Origin: Catenaria anguillulae PL171
Lineage: Eukaryota; Blastocladiomycota; Blastocladiomycetes; Blastocladiales; Catenariaceae
NCBI GenBank assembly: GCA_002102555.1
Contig: MCFL01000035.1
Span: 124,001 to 188,000, forward strand
Length of the DNA: 64,000 nt
Direction: 5' to 3'
Part shown: positions 22,016 through 33,073 of the stretch, piece after piece
Layout: each line of letters begins with the position of its first letter
Numbering within the stretch: position 1 is the first letter of the stretch
Notes under the pieces: model-generated
Told to the model about the DNA's origin: nothing
Databases searched by the model: none
Seen by the model: only the letters and a program-made list of their open reading frames with translations
Position numbers and translations under genes: made by a program

Positions 22016-22961
22016 GATGATGGTGGAGTTGAATGTCAACGGATTTCAGATTGGAGTGCGTCGGGATTGTGCATGGGTGGGTGGGCATTGGTCAAACGGT
22101 GGGATGGATGAATGGCCGCGAGTCAACAGTTCCTTTTGTACTTTGCACTGGGGCCGATACGCCTTGCAGAATAAGCTTTAGAGCATCAAAGCAAAGCAAA
22201 AGAGTCGATCGGAGAAACCAGCGGCCGTTGGCCCTCGCCTTGACCCTCGTGGGCGATGGCATGTTGACTTTTTGGTTCGGCTCTTTTGCCCATTCCGATT
22301 GTTCGTGCATGAGGCTATTTCACCATGTATGGAGACGTGCAAAGTTCCCAATCGGAACAAAGCGCCACTCCTGCCCAAGATCAGATGATGTGTACCGTCA
22401 GCGTGCCCAGAAAGGCCGGTGATTTTTTCACCTGGTCCACATATGCTGGCAACCCTGCCGGATCACACAGGCTCTCAAGTCAGGCAACCATATGCAGAAT
22501 GTCCTGAAGCTAGATGTGGCAAGTTGAGTGAGTTCAGGTTACATGTCCCCTAATCATATTGACTTCATGGGGGCAGCTTCTCTGAATTCTCGGGTGGTGC
22601 AAGTGCGAAGGTCCCTATTCCACATGGGTCATGTTCTAACTCCAAACGTTCCATGTCCGCCTTTAGCCATTGCTCTTGTTATGTATCGTAATGCGCAAGT
22701 CGGGTGAAGAATGCATGAAAGTCCGCATACCAGACTTGGAAAGTCCGTTGATGTGGCACGTGACCGCATGCCGATCCCAGTTCAAGCACGAGATCATGCA
22801 AAGAAAAGCGTGTGAGACAACATTGGTCTCAGTGAACACGATGTGGTGATGTCGAGTAGCTCCAATTTGACTCCAAATGTGACATAATAAACATCTACAG
22901 CCTTGTAATAATAGAAAGACGATAGCTGTACTAATAGAAAGCCAACAACATCACTGAATCG
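22016..22961. other. Intergenic, promoter side of the ABC transporter
   Basis: About 950 bp between divergent genes. No coding sequence recognised on either strand. Confidence 0.5.
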
Positions 22962-25386
22962 ATGTTCAAGGTCTTCGATAATGTCGTGCTCGGGTGCGTT
23001 TTCCTTTGTCTGTTTGCAATCATGGATCTGTTCCCACCATATCTTTCTCATTCTTTTCTTATGCCGCGCTAGAAACACGTGCAACCGTCGCTTGGACCTG
23101 CTTGTGGTGTCAATTATCGATGCCATGCTTCCGCATTATCGGGATCTTGTCATGACGGCTCAACAAGACCCCCGCGTGTCGCCTGATTTCCGCCAAATCC
23201 TCGCTGATGGCTATCTCATTTTCGACCGCGACCTTGTGACTCCACTCGCCACCGAACCCGCTTCATTCTCTGTCGGCAACTTGCACTCGAGCCAAACCAA
23301 CGCACAAGCAGTTCCCGACATCCCAAACTGCACTTGCCCGTCATTTATCAAGAATGGGCGCATGTGCCCACACCTTGTGGCTGCGTCGCTGTATGCACAC
23401 AATGGTGGCCCGGCTGTGGTTATCAACATGAAAGCCAAGCCCACTTGTACCCCAAGCACAATTCCATCAAAGCCTGGCTCCTTGCCTGCGCATTTAGCTC
23501 TGCCAAAGAACCTGCCACCGCCGCGCATGTCTGTCACCAATTTCTTGGATTCCTTTGCAAGATTGGACCCCCTGTCTGCAGAAGACTTTGAGTCATTTGT
23601 GCTTGCATCAGGCAATGACAACGCAGACAATAGCGAGGCAGCGTTAGGCGATGATGATTTGGATGAATCGGACGGTGAGCAGTATGCAGCTTTGGGTGGT
23701 GGTGAGCAGGCAGAGGAGGAGGAGAGTGATGTTGATGGCGGTCAAGCGGACATTGAGTTGTTTCTGGATCTTGAGGCCAAAACAAGGGGCCGCCCACGCA
23801 AGACAAGTGCGCTACAACCCCATCGGAGCAATAGGCAGCTGGCCATAAAGCTTCCAGCAGGAAAGGCTGTGTCACGCATTACAAAAAGCCGATCAACAGC
23901 CATTGGAAAGGTGCGCATTTGCCCATTGCAGCAGCATGTGTTTCCCAACTCATTCTTTATGTCTTTGCATGAGCACAGGGTGTAACTCAAGATGATCGAG
24001 ACACTGCCACGGACCTAGTCAACAAAGAGATTGAAAAGCTCAATCATGTCCACCTAGATCCTTCCGTCGCCACGCAATGGACATCCGTTCGAGGTCCACC
24101 AAATGGAGGCAAAAAGGTCTTCTTGCCTAACCGCATCGAGCACGAATACTTTTACGCATGCGCTTTTGATTCTTGCTTCACGCCACTTGTGCATGCAATT
24201 ATTGACAACAACATTCTCGGCTTGCTTGCCGCCAAATTGAATCAAGGCGGTAACACGGTAGGCGGATCATTTGGGCGGATTTTGGCACTGTTCTTGGAAG
24301 GACGGTGGGATGACATGCGTTTCATATGGGCCCGGGATTTCCTCTTCCAGGTCTACTTTACGCCATCCAGTGTAGCAGAATCGGTACGTGCAGTGCAATT
24401 CATTCACCCTTCAGCGTTTCGGTTGACCAACAGCGCACATATATGTAGGTTGATAATGACGATTTGTACCAGCTCTCGGATGAGGTACACGCTTCCATCC
24501 ATTGAAATGGGTCTCTTTCATTGCTGATGGTGTGCGTTTACTTCCAATATGTAGTCCGCGTTTGACAAATGGCTCGCGAATCCCACAAGCATCCGTGTGA
24601 AATGGGAACTTGACCTCCGTGATGCTTTCTCAATTCCCTTCTCTGGCGTCGACGAGTTCCTGATTGGTCGCAAGTCTCGGCCATTGTTCCAACTCACCAA
24701 GACCTTTTCGCGGCCTGATTGCCCTGCAGGATGTCGGCCAAGACAACCCAATCAGTTTAATGCTCTGCACCTTTCCGCTCGTTCCCCGCACTGGGAATTT
24801 GAGCTGACGACGTTCTTCAACACATGTGGTGGCACTTGCCAGATCTTCCGAGGTCCAGCAGTTGCAAAAGACTCTCAGAGTCTCCACCATCTGGGGCAAA
24901 GGTATGCATTGCTGCTTGTTGTTATCAATACTGTGCTAACATAGTTATGTCACAGCTACTTCGTGTGCTCAGAGCCACGTCCTTGGACGGCAACCTTTGG
25001 TCCTCTACCTTATTTCTTTCAGTATGACGTTACCCAGCATGCCGTACCAGTTTCGCGTATTCCCGAGGTTTTCGAAACTGAGGTGTACGTGTCCATTTCT
25101 GTTTTTTTTTCCATATGTGCGATCTATCTCACTCGCATCTCGGATCAATCATATCAGAGCGACATTGACACTGTGTTGGGTGGTTTGGGCGAATGTACAA
25201 GTTGGCCAAGGTGGTCATTTTTGCGCTGGCGTCAAGTTCGGTTCCGACTGGTACTTGTATGACGACCTTGGCAACCACAATCCAGCTCGCAAGCATCCGC
25301 ATTGGTCGGGCAAACTGACAGCTCCACCAAGGTTCAAAGCTGCTCTTCTTGGTTTTGTGGTGGCATCAAAGCTGGACCGTGAATGA
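22962..25386 (+). CDS. SWIM zinc finger + USP-like cysteine-peptidase domain protein, 7 exons
   Basis: Predicted exons 22962-22993, 23073-23910, 23979-24383, 24449-24484, 24555-24901, 24956-25084 and 25158-25386 join in phase to 671 aa. Near the N-terminus CNRRLDLLVVSIID resembles the end of a MULE-type transposase core. Residues ~95-125 hold a SWIM finger, CTCPSFIKNGRMCPHLV (CxCx8CxH). An acidic linker and an AT-hook-like GRPRKT follow. The C-terminal ~330 residues have a Cys box, AFDSCFTPLVHAIID, and a His box, GGHFCAGVKFGSDWYLYDDL, as in papain-fold ubiquitin hydrolases. All introns are intact and there is no stop or frameshift, so it may be expressed. The peptidase assignment rests on these two boxes only. 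It could be the truncated C-terminal half of a transposase gene or a host gene derived from one. Confidence 0.6.
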
Positions 25387-25882
25387 ATGTGACGGCCGAG
25401 CATTAGTATAATATTTTAGTCTTAGTATGATATTTTATTCTCTATCATTTTTATTTCTTTTAGCGCCAATGAGTGTACGTATGCATGACCACGTCTGACA
25501 AGTCCGAATGTCTCACATGCGTGCGCACAAATGATCAACGGGCATCCTTCCAACGCGTCTGCCGATCATCACGTGACAGATTCACGGACTTGCTAAGTTG
25601 TATCACTGGACATGACATCGAGAAACGGGTCTGGCGAATCGTGTAAGATTACCCGTGATGTGACGAAGTTGCCTGGAATCTGGGACGGCGTGATTTGGTG
25701 CTGGACCAATCCTGGCTCATGTCGTACAATGTCTCGCAATTGAAATGAATTAGGACATTGGATTGCCTGGTTGTTCACAATGATAGAATCAGGCAGAATT
25801 TCATTCCATGCGTCGCCAATGAGAGCGAATCGACGGAAGTCCTCGTGGCGAAAGGTTTTGAAAAGGAGCACATATATAACAG
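25387..25882. other. Intergenic between convergent genes
   Basis: Contains a 122-codon minus frame (25593-25961) that overlaps the end of the Plavaka gene. Its sequence around FRRFALIGDAWNEILPDSII looks protein-like, but no splice joins it in phase to the upstream exon. Confidence 0.35.
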
Positions 25883-28800
25883 TCAACGAAGGTAATACAT
25901 AAACGATGCTTCCCGCTGCCGAATCACTGTTTCCTTGTCTACATAGACATTCAGTAGCCACTTATTGCACTTTTCGACGCAATTGTCACGCGTGATACCC
26001 TCCTCAGCTGCCATTGAGCCAAAATACGGAACAAGATGCGCCGCTGCGACGAATTGGTCGAGCCCAATGACACCAAGGCGGTCCTTGGACAGAATCGGCA
26101 CACCGCTTGTACCCTCTGTGAGAAGATAGCGTTGGAGGGGTGGGCCACTTCCTGACGTGAATCGAGTGAAGTAGCGGCCAAAGCTGACGAGATACTGGAC
26201 AGGGCGAGAGGCGTGGACGGCGTCGATTGTTGGAAAGTAGTCAAAGCGCAAGAACAGATGGGGAAGGAACACAGATTTGGTGTTGTTGAGGTTGTCAATC
26301 TGCAAATGAAATCAAGTGGCTGGTCAGAACATAAATCATGTGCATGGAAACAGGTTGCGAGCATGTGTAGATGTACAATTGCAAAATCACGTCGGACATG
26401 TCCATGAAACGTGGTGACGCGACCAAAAATGGTTTCCTCGACCACGGCTTGGGCCACGTTGCTCCATCGATCGATTACGAGCTTTTCGGCAGGAGCAATC
26501 TGCGAGTTTGGTGGAAAAAAAAGTGGGAGCAAAGGATGTGGTGGCAGTGTGAGCAACACAACAGAGAACCAAGCAAAATGAGACGCACATTGTGGATTCG
26601 ATAGCGTAGAGTCTCTTCAACGTCACGGGCACTGAAGTCCCCAAATGGACGTTGCCTGCAAATGACATTTAGTCAGCAAAGTGTGGGAAGAACTGGCCAT
26701 TCAAAAATGAGAAACATACTCAATCGCCGTCATGACATATTCTCCAAACAACCGCCGTAATCCCTTGAGATCAGCAAAACGAGCTTCGAGATCCGCAAGC
26801 GCATCCCACGCTGGCCCACGGCGTGCTCGGAGCTTGGTGAACAGCGACCATGCATGGCGATTCTCACCAAGGATTTCGCCGACAGAGGTGGCGGAATTTT
26901 GGGTTGGGGAAGAATCCTCGTCATCTGAGCAATCGGGTAACGAGCAGTTGTTGGATGCTTGATATTTGGCTGAGGCTGGCGGAAGTGATGGGCAGCGCGG
27001 GTCATTCGCCATTGACCCAGACCGGACATCTTCCACGTGATGAAGGATTGCTCGAGCGGCAGGTCCCCAGTTACGATGGTTGACAAGGTGTGGATGGTAA
27101 AGAGCCAGGTGGGTGAATTGCGCACAGAATGCATCGTATGCGATGACGCGGTCAAAAGAAGCAGTCTCAAGGCTGCCTCGGCCATTTGTGCGTTTCGAGG
27201 GTGCCTTGACGGCGGTTTTATGAAGAAGCTCGACGTGCAATGCGGTTGTTGTGCCATGTGTTGTACCAAAGCGGATGGTCGACGGCGAGAAATGATTGAT
27301 CATGTGAAAGGTGACTGCTTGAGGGACTGCAGTGTCAAATGCATTGAAGTATTCGGGAACGAGAAAGAAGAAGTGGTCAAGCTCGTCGTCGAGTTGGGCA
27401 AGCATGGTTGACGTGATGTGCCGCGCACGGGAGAGGTGCATGAGTGTCGCAAAGGAAGTGAAGATGCCGACGACAATCATGTTGATAGTGGCCGCATTTT
27501 CGCCGTCAAAGAAGTCGACAAGAATCAATGGGAACACCTAAATGATGGTTGGTTGTGTTATGTGTCAGTAGGGAGGGAACGAGATGGACAGCCTGGCACA
27601 AGCAGCCGTACACAAGCCAGGGAATGCCACTCGGCACCAGTAAGCATGGTGAAGTCCGAAATCGATAAGGCACGAAGAGCACTGGCTGTGCACATGGGAA
27701 CAGCATGAAGTCGGCCGAACAACTTCTTGCGCACGGCAGTCCGATTGGAACAGAGCGTGGCAAGTACTCCACAGAGATGCCGCCCAAAAACGCCAATCAA
27801 GAGCTGATGCAAGTCGTCTGTGGTAAAGGCGTTGTAAATGTTGAAGTTTGGAAGATCCCAGAAAGCAGACTACATGCAAATCAAAAACGGCCGTCAGAAT
27901 TGACACTGACAAGAGAGACAAGTAAATGATTGGCACATACCCACACGCTCAAATGAATGCCATCGTCCATCTCTTGCTTTTCGACTGCTGCTTTGGTCAC
28001 CATGCCTGAATGTGCAACTCCATATAGGTCCTTGACGTCGGTCATTTCGCGTGCTTGAACATGCTGGCAACGCATCACAAATGATTCGGCCTTTGTTGGA
28101 CAGATAGGACATGCACGGTTTTGCTTGGTAAGGCCCACAAGGGCAAGCTCGGGAAGGTCGGCAATGTAAAGAAGAAGGTGCGGATGCGCCATGTAGTAAT
28201 TGCCGTTTGGGAAGCGCATGGGCGTGCCGCTAAATGAATGAAATCATGATGGCAACTGTAAGCGAGTGACTGTGGCAGGTTGAAATGAAAAGTGAGTAGT
28301 CGAACCTCGTGCAGGCATCAATGAAGTCGCTTTTGCCGAAAAACAAGTGGCGAAGGGCCTTGTGAAACACCTCCTTGTTGATATGAGATGCATCAGACAT
28401 GATGGAAACGTCGATGTGCTCTTCTGCCGGTTGCACGAGATATCCAACCAAGACAGCGGCCCCAGTACTTGGGCTGGCTCGAGCTTCAGACGAATGCATT
28501 GCACAGGAGAGGTATATCGGCCACAGAGAGCGGCGGTTGAACACCTGAACGATGTGGCGGCGGCAACTGAATATTGAGAGGGATTCAGGACAGAAACAAA
28601 CAGATCAGACATGGAGAGAACATACAACACTCTTGTCGGAAGATAGGACAAGTGGGACAAGGACATGGCCAATGGAAGCAGTTTGAGAGCTTCCGCCCAC
28701 GCGTCGCCGGTCTTGATGTCACTGAAAACGCGCTCAAGGCCACTTGGAGTGGAGCGCAAGTGAACCTCGGGCTCCATGGAGAGTTGCGTGGCAAGATGCG

Positions 28801-29634
28801 GAAGGGAGACAATAGTGCGAACACAGGCAAGGAGATCACGGAAGTAGAATGTGTATTCGCGCCCGTGCTCGTCCTTGAAAGTCACCTTGTTGCCGAGGAG
28901 AGCAAAACTCGACTCCATGATAAGCTTTCGACTTTGGGTTGGCGACAAGATTTCGGATGCACGGTCGGGCATTTGCGCCATGAGTAAGTTGTTGAGAGCA
29001 AGCGCTTGCGCATCGGAGAGTCGAGCCTCCACGTGCATGAAATAGGCGAGCTCGAAGGAAAATAGACTGGGGAATGGGTGGAAAGGCGGTAGATGTGGAT
29101 CTGGAGGCTCGGGAATGACCTCGTTTGGGATGATTGAAGGGTCGAGTGGTGTGGGAGGATGGCAATCTGAGGCGAAGAATTTCCCTATTGGTGTGGTGTG
29201 CATGTCTTAGTACCATTGCCAGTCAATTGGGGGTGATTTGACGCACCCGCTTCGTCATAGCGAAAGCCTCGAATTTCAATGCCAGGGCGGGTGTTTTGGC
29301 CAGGGTCGGTGTCAACGTCCATCACTGACGGGTCGGGGGCAGAGTCGGACACATTCCGATCGTCGGGCATGTTTCGTAGGCGAAAGTCAGGCTCCGGATC
29401 GGGAGGCGGACCATCAGGAAAGTCAGGAGGTATGAAATCGGGGTCGTGGCCGTCACGGAAAACGCTCGTCGGTACTTGGTTGCTGGCGCCAAACTCATCC
29501 ACACATGTGCCGCCTCGCCAATGGCCCTGGTGAATCTTGCGGCCGTGGGCAGATTTGAATCGACAAATGCAGAGTCCACACGGGTACGGGTATGTTTTTG
29601 GATCTTGCTGCTGAATTGTGCGGCGCGGTGACAT
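25883..29634 (-). CDS. Plavaka-type (CACTA-like) transposase, near-intact, 9 exons
   Basis: Exons (minus): 29634-29247, 29184-28626, 28544-28306, 28229-27941, 27869-27612, 27537-26720, 26655-26589, 26499-26377 and 26299-25883; about 1052 aa. The N-terminal C2H2 finger is CGLCICRFKSAHGRKIHQGH. Family blocks in order: PFPSLFSFELAYF, YFRDLLACVRTIVSLP, SDIKTGDAWAEALKLLP, VPLVLSSDKSV, LWPIYLS, LVGYLVQP, YYMAHPHLLLYIADLPE with CPICPT, and AFWDLPNFNIYNAFTTDDLH. One base is missing near 28,672, between the KLLP and VPLVLSSDKS blocks; all other junctions hold phase. The last three exons are less certain. Terminal inverted repeats were not identified. It could be active elsewhere in the genome if the indel is a sequencing error. 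Confidence 0.75.
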
Positions 29635-30355
29635 GTTGACTTTGGAGCTGGATAGAAGAAGACGGTCGCTTTCAGTACTCGGTATGATACCCTGGTTTTC
29701 ATAGCAGACGTGGCCAGGCGTGAGCCAGGCTCAGGCGGAGCGGAGGGTTCAGCAGCGCATTTATACTGTCACGAGCGGCAAGTCCATTCTTGTGCACTGG
29801 TACATTGTCCGAGTCGAATCTTTCTGAATGCTCCATGATCGAGGTAGATTTACCATGCCCGGAGCCGCTGACGTCATGCATGAGTGGCGATGCACATCAA
29901 ACTGCGCATGAGGATGCGGTGCCGGTCCATTTCATGTACGTATGCCTGCAAGACCCCATTGAAACAGTGCGCCCGTATATTTGTCACATGTAACGGACGA
30001 AATGCTGGACTAAATCTCCTCATTTGTCGGTATCGCGTCAAATTGCCCACAATTGCCTCAAATGTTCGCACCTTCCACGCTTCTTTCGCGTTGCATTGAA
30101 CAGTCACCGCGTGCGTGTCGCGTGCACTTCGGTTGTCCGCAAGCTCACTTTCGTTTTATTACGCTGCAAACGGTCGGCAAGGCCCATGCGCCATGTATGT
30201 CGGAAACGTTTTCGTTGCACCTGAGAGAAACCGAAGCAAAAGATACAAATGGTCCCTCCCCCCCCCCCCCGCAACATTCACCGCCCAACGGTTTCATGGA
30301 TTCTGAGTTCAGTAGCCACCATCGCAATTCCTGCTCACGACCACCGTCTAAAACA
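29635..30355. other. Intergenic between divergent genes
   Basis: No supported gene. Holds a poly-C run at about 30,258-30,269 and, in the last 60 bp, an alternative in-frame ATG (30296) for the next gene. Confidence 0.45.
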
Positions 30356-32144
30356 ATGGATCGCATGAATAGTTTCTTGGCTGCCTTCGGTCAACTCTCC
30401 GACGCCGAACGCCAACAGCTGTTCGCCCAATTCAGCCCTCCGCAGACATCCCAGCTGTCGTCGGATCCCATCGGCCTCGAGCCGGCAGCACTCGCTTCGT
30501 CTCCTTTCAGCACTGCGCTCGACCACTCGTCCCCAGCCCTACTTTCGTCCCCTCTCAACCATACCGCGCGCTATTCGTCGCCCACAACTCGCATCTCGAC
30601 GCCTGCCACGACACCCTCAGTGCAGCAACAAGTCACGGCACCTCTCTTAGAGCTTATTCCCAGGACCCCTGGCCCTCGCCCAGCTACTCTTCGTCCCGCG
30701 CCTCGCTCGGCCGCGTCCGTTGGTAATCCAACTGTCACCGCGCGGCCTTCCATCGCCCACCCCAATGTCACCATGCAGTCTGAGGCTGTGGATGTGACCG
30801 CAACACACACGCCCGCTCCACAACCGAAGCCAGGCCGCAAGTTCTCCAATCTTAGCGACGCGATTGCCACCATGACGCCAGATCAGGTCAATCAAGCCGT
30901 TCAGTCGTCCAAGCGCTCCCTGGAAGAGGTGCAAATGCCGCCTGCGCCTGTCAAGAAGTCGCGCAAGAACGAGCCCGAGTTTGATGGCGACATCGTCATC
31001 GATAAGAAAGAGGCCAGCAAGTGGGATGGTGACGTGTCCAGGCACATCCGCGCCCGGCTCGTTGCTATGCTCCCAACGGACTTCAACTCGGCGGTGCGGG
31101 TCCTGTATGCGGTGTCTGGTGTCAAGGAAGGGTACTTGACCCTGACAAAGGTATGTATTACTGCCACACTCTTCCAGTTTGGTTTATCATTCATCCACTC
31201 ATGTGTAACTGCACTTGCACAGTACCTCACGTTGCTCGAACGAGCCAAGGTGGCATTGCAAGCCCGCAAGGTCTCTGCCGCCCAATCCGCCCTGGCTCAG
31301 AAGGAATTGCTGCCCGGGGCTGAGGCGCTCATTAACGACCTGGATGGCGCCAGCTGCGCCACCGATTCTGTTTTCCTCAAGTTCTCTGCGGCCCGAGACG
31401 ACTGGGCCACTATCGCCATGGTCTCCTGGGATGACAAGGATGGTGCACAAGTTGCCACCGCTCGGCCGATCTTTGTGCAGTATGTGGCCAACATCGTCAC
31501 ACACAGGAGTGCGTTCCATAAGCTTATCCTCATGCTTCTCTAATTGGTGACTAATCTCGATGGGCACATGATTCAGCTGCCAAGTTGGCCGAGTCGATGT
31601 CGGCACAGCTTATCGCTGCGAACAAATTGGCCAACGTCTCACAAGCCGCGTACGTCCCGTCCCCTCTCGTCCAAGATCGCCTCCCGCAGATTTTGGCCAC
31701 GTGTGTAGTGATGGTATGTCTGCATTTGCACGTCATACTGATTGCCAGTGTTTAGCTTGCTCATTTTCGTACCTCACTTTTCTTGTTTGCCAGTTTTTGT
31801 CCGGCTTCAAGCAATCACTCCCCATGTTGTCCACGCTCCGCAACATGTGGGATGGGACGAAGCATGGCGACACCAAGACTGCCGCAATCGCAGCGTACTT
31901 TGCGGCAAACCCGTCCGACCCCGTGCTGGACGCATTGGTGGATGGTTTGCGCCCGCATTTCGTCCTTCTCGACGCCAATGCCACAGCAGTTTGTGCGTGG
32001 CAAGGGTCAGCGGCGGTTGAGCAAGGGCAAGGGCAGGGGCAAGGGCAAGTGCAGGGGCAAGGGCAAGTGCAGGGGCAAGGGCAGCAAGGGCGAGGGCAGG
32101 TGGATGGAGAGCAGGCGGCGGGTGCGGTGGGTGACGAGGAGTGA
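30356..32144 (+). CDS. Hypothetical protein with GQ-repeat tail, 4 exons
   Basis: Exons 30356-31150, 31223-31508, 31577-31713 and 31794-32144 join in phase to 522 aa. I chose the ATG at 30356 (context AAACAATGG); an in-frame ATG at 30296 would add 20 residues. Residues 1-200 are Ser/Pro/Thr-rich with an opening helix, FLAAFGQLSDAERQQLFAQF. A basic patch PVKKSRKNEP looks like a nuclear signal. Residues ~225-480 form a folded helical region (ARLVAMLPTDFNSAVRVLYA). The C-terminus is a GQ-repeat tail encoded by a minisatellite. I do not recognise the family. Confidence 0.65.
32022..32098 (+). repeat. GGGCAA/GGGCAG coding minisatellite
   Basis: Tandem hexamer-type repeats (GGGCAA, GGGCAG, GTGCAG) that encode the Gly-Gln-Val tail of the hypothetical protein. 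All units are multiples of three, so length change keeps the frame. Confidence 0.8.
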
Positions 32145-33073
32145 AGTAATGGTCTGATCGTTTGGTGTTTTGTGTGTTTCTGTTCAATATTGTATTTATA
32201 TTGTGTATTGTACGATTAATGAATTTTGTGTCATTTATAACCAAAGCTCGCATTGATTGGGGTTGCATGATCGGATGAAGTTACCAAGAATTTTGAGGGA
32301 TTCGCTTGGTTACATTGGTAGAAATGAGTGGGCATTCTCAACAAATTGGAGAGAATCGTCCCGGATGGGTCACAGGCCACGATGCATAATGACCTGCTAT
32401 TGCTTCGAATCCCAAACAATTGTTGATGTCACATTCGGCCCCATTGCGGACAATTCCTGCCGATGCCACCAAAAAAAAGACATTGAACAGAATGTCACAG
32501 CATTGTCGTGAATCTATGATCGATCGCCACATTAGCTGCTATTGTGCGACATGGCGCTCAATTGCGCCGAATGCTTGCCTAACCCGATTCCCGATGATGC
32601 CGATGCGGGTAAGCGCACTCGTCGAATGCGGTCCCTCGTTCTGCCCCGTTTGGTTCAAAGACCATAGGCTCGCTATTACCAAACATGAATGATTTGGTCA
32701 ACTCTCGAGCCAAATAATATTCAGTGTCATCAGCAACACGGTTTCCTCACAAGCATAATGGGACACACTGATGTGATTGTGTCAGGCTGTCAGACTTGAT
32801 ACGTATGATTGAGCAGACGGTCATCAACTGTACACACAGATGGCTCTTTCGACACCATGTATGGCCAGGCTTCATGACTGGACCCGCCTAAAAAGTTCCC
32901 CGAGCTTCCATTTTCGCGTACCGTCATGCCGATCACAATCTGCTCCGTGTCTCACCATGGCCACGCACTCGTGAATTGAGACAGGCAAATGCATCAGAAA
33001 CGATTGTGTACCAATAAATAGAAAAAAGTATGAAGCAAACCAAATCAGAGGGAAAAACTGCCATAAGCCTCAC
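32145..33073. other. Intergenic between convergent genes
   Basis: About 930 bp, AT-rich in the first third. No gene recognised. Confidence 0.5.

Noticed and set aside
22016-22039. Upstream start for the ABC transporter
   Set aside because: The codon at 22039 is TTG; the first ATG is at 22015.
25593-25961. Extra C-terminal exon for the Plavaka gene
   Set aside because: No acceptor joins it in phase to the preceding exon.
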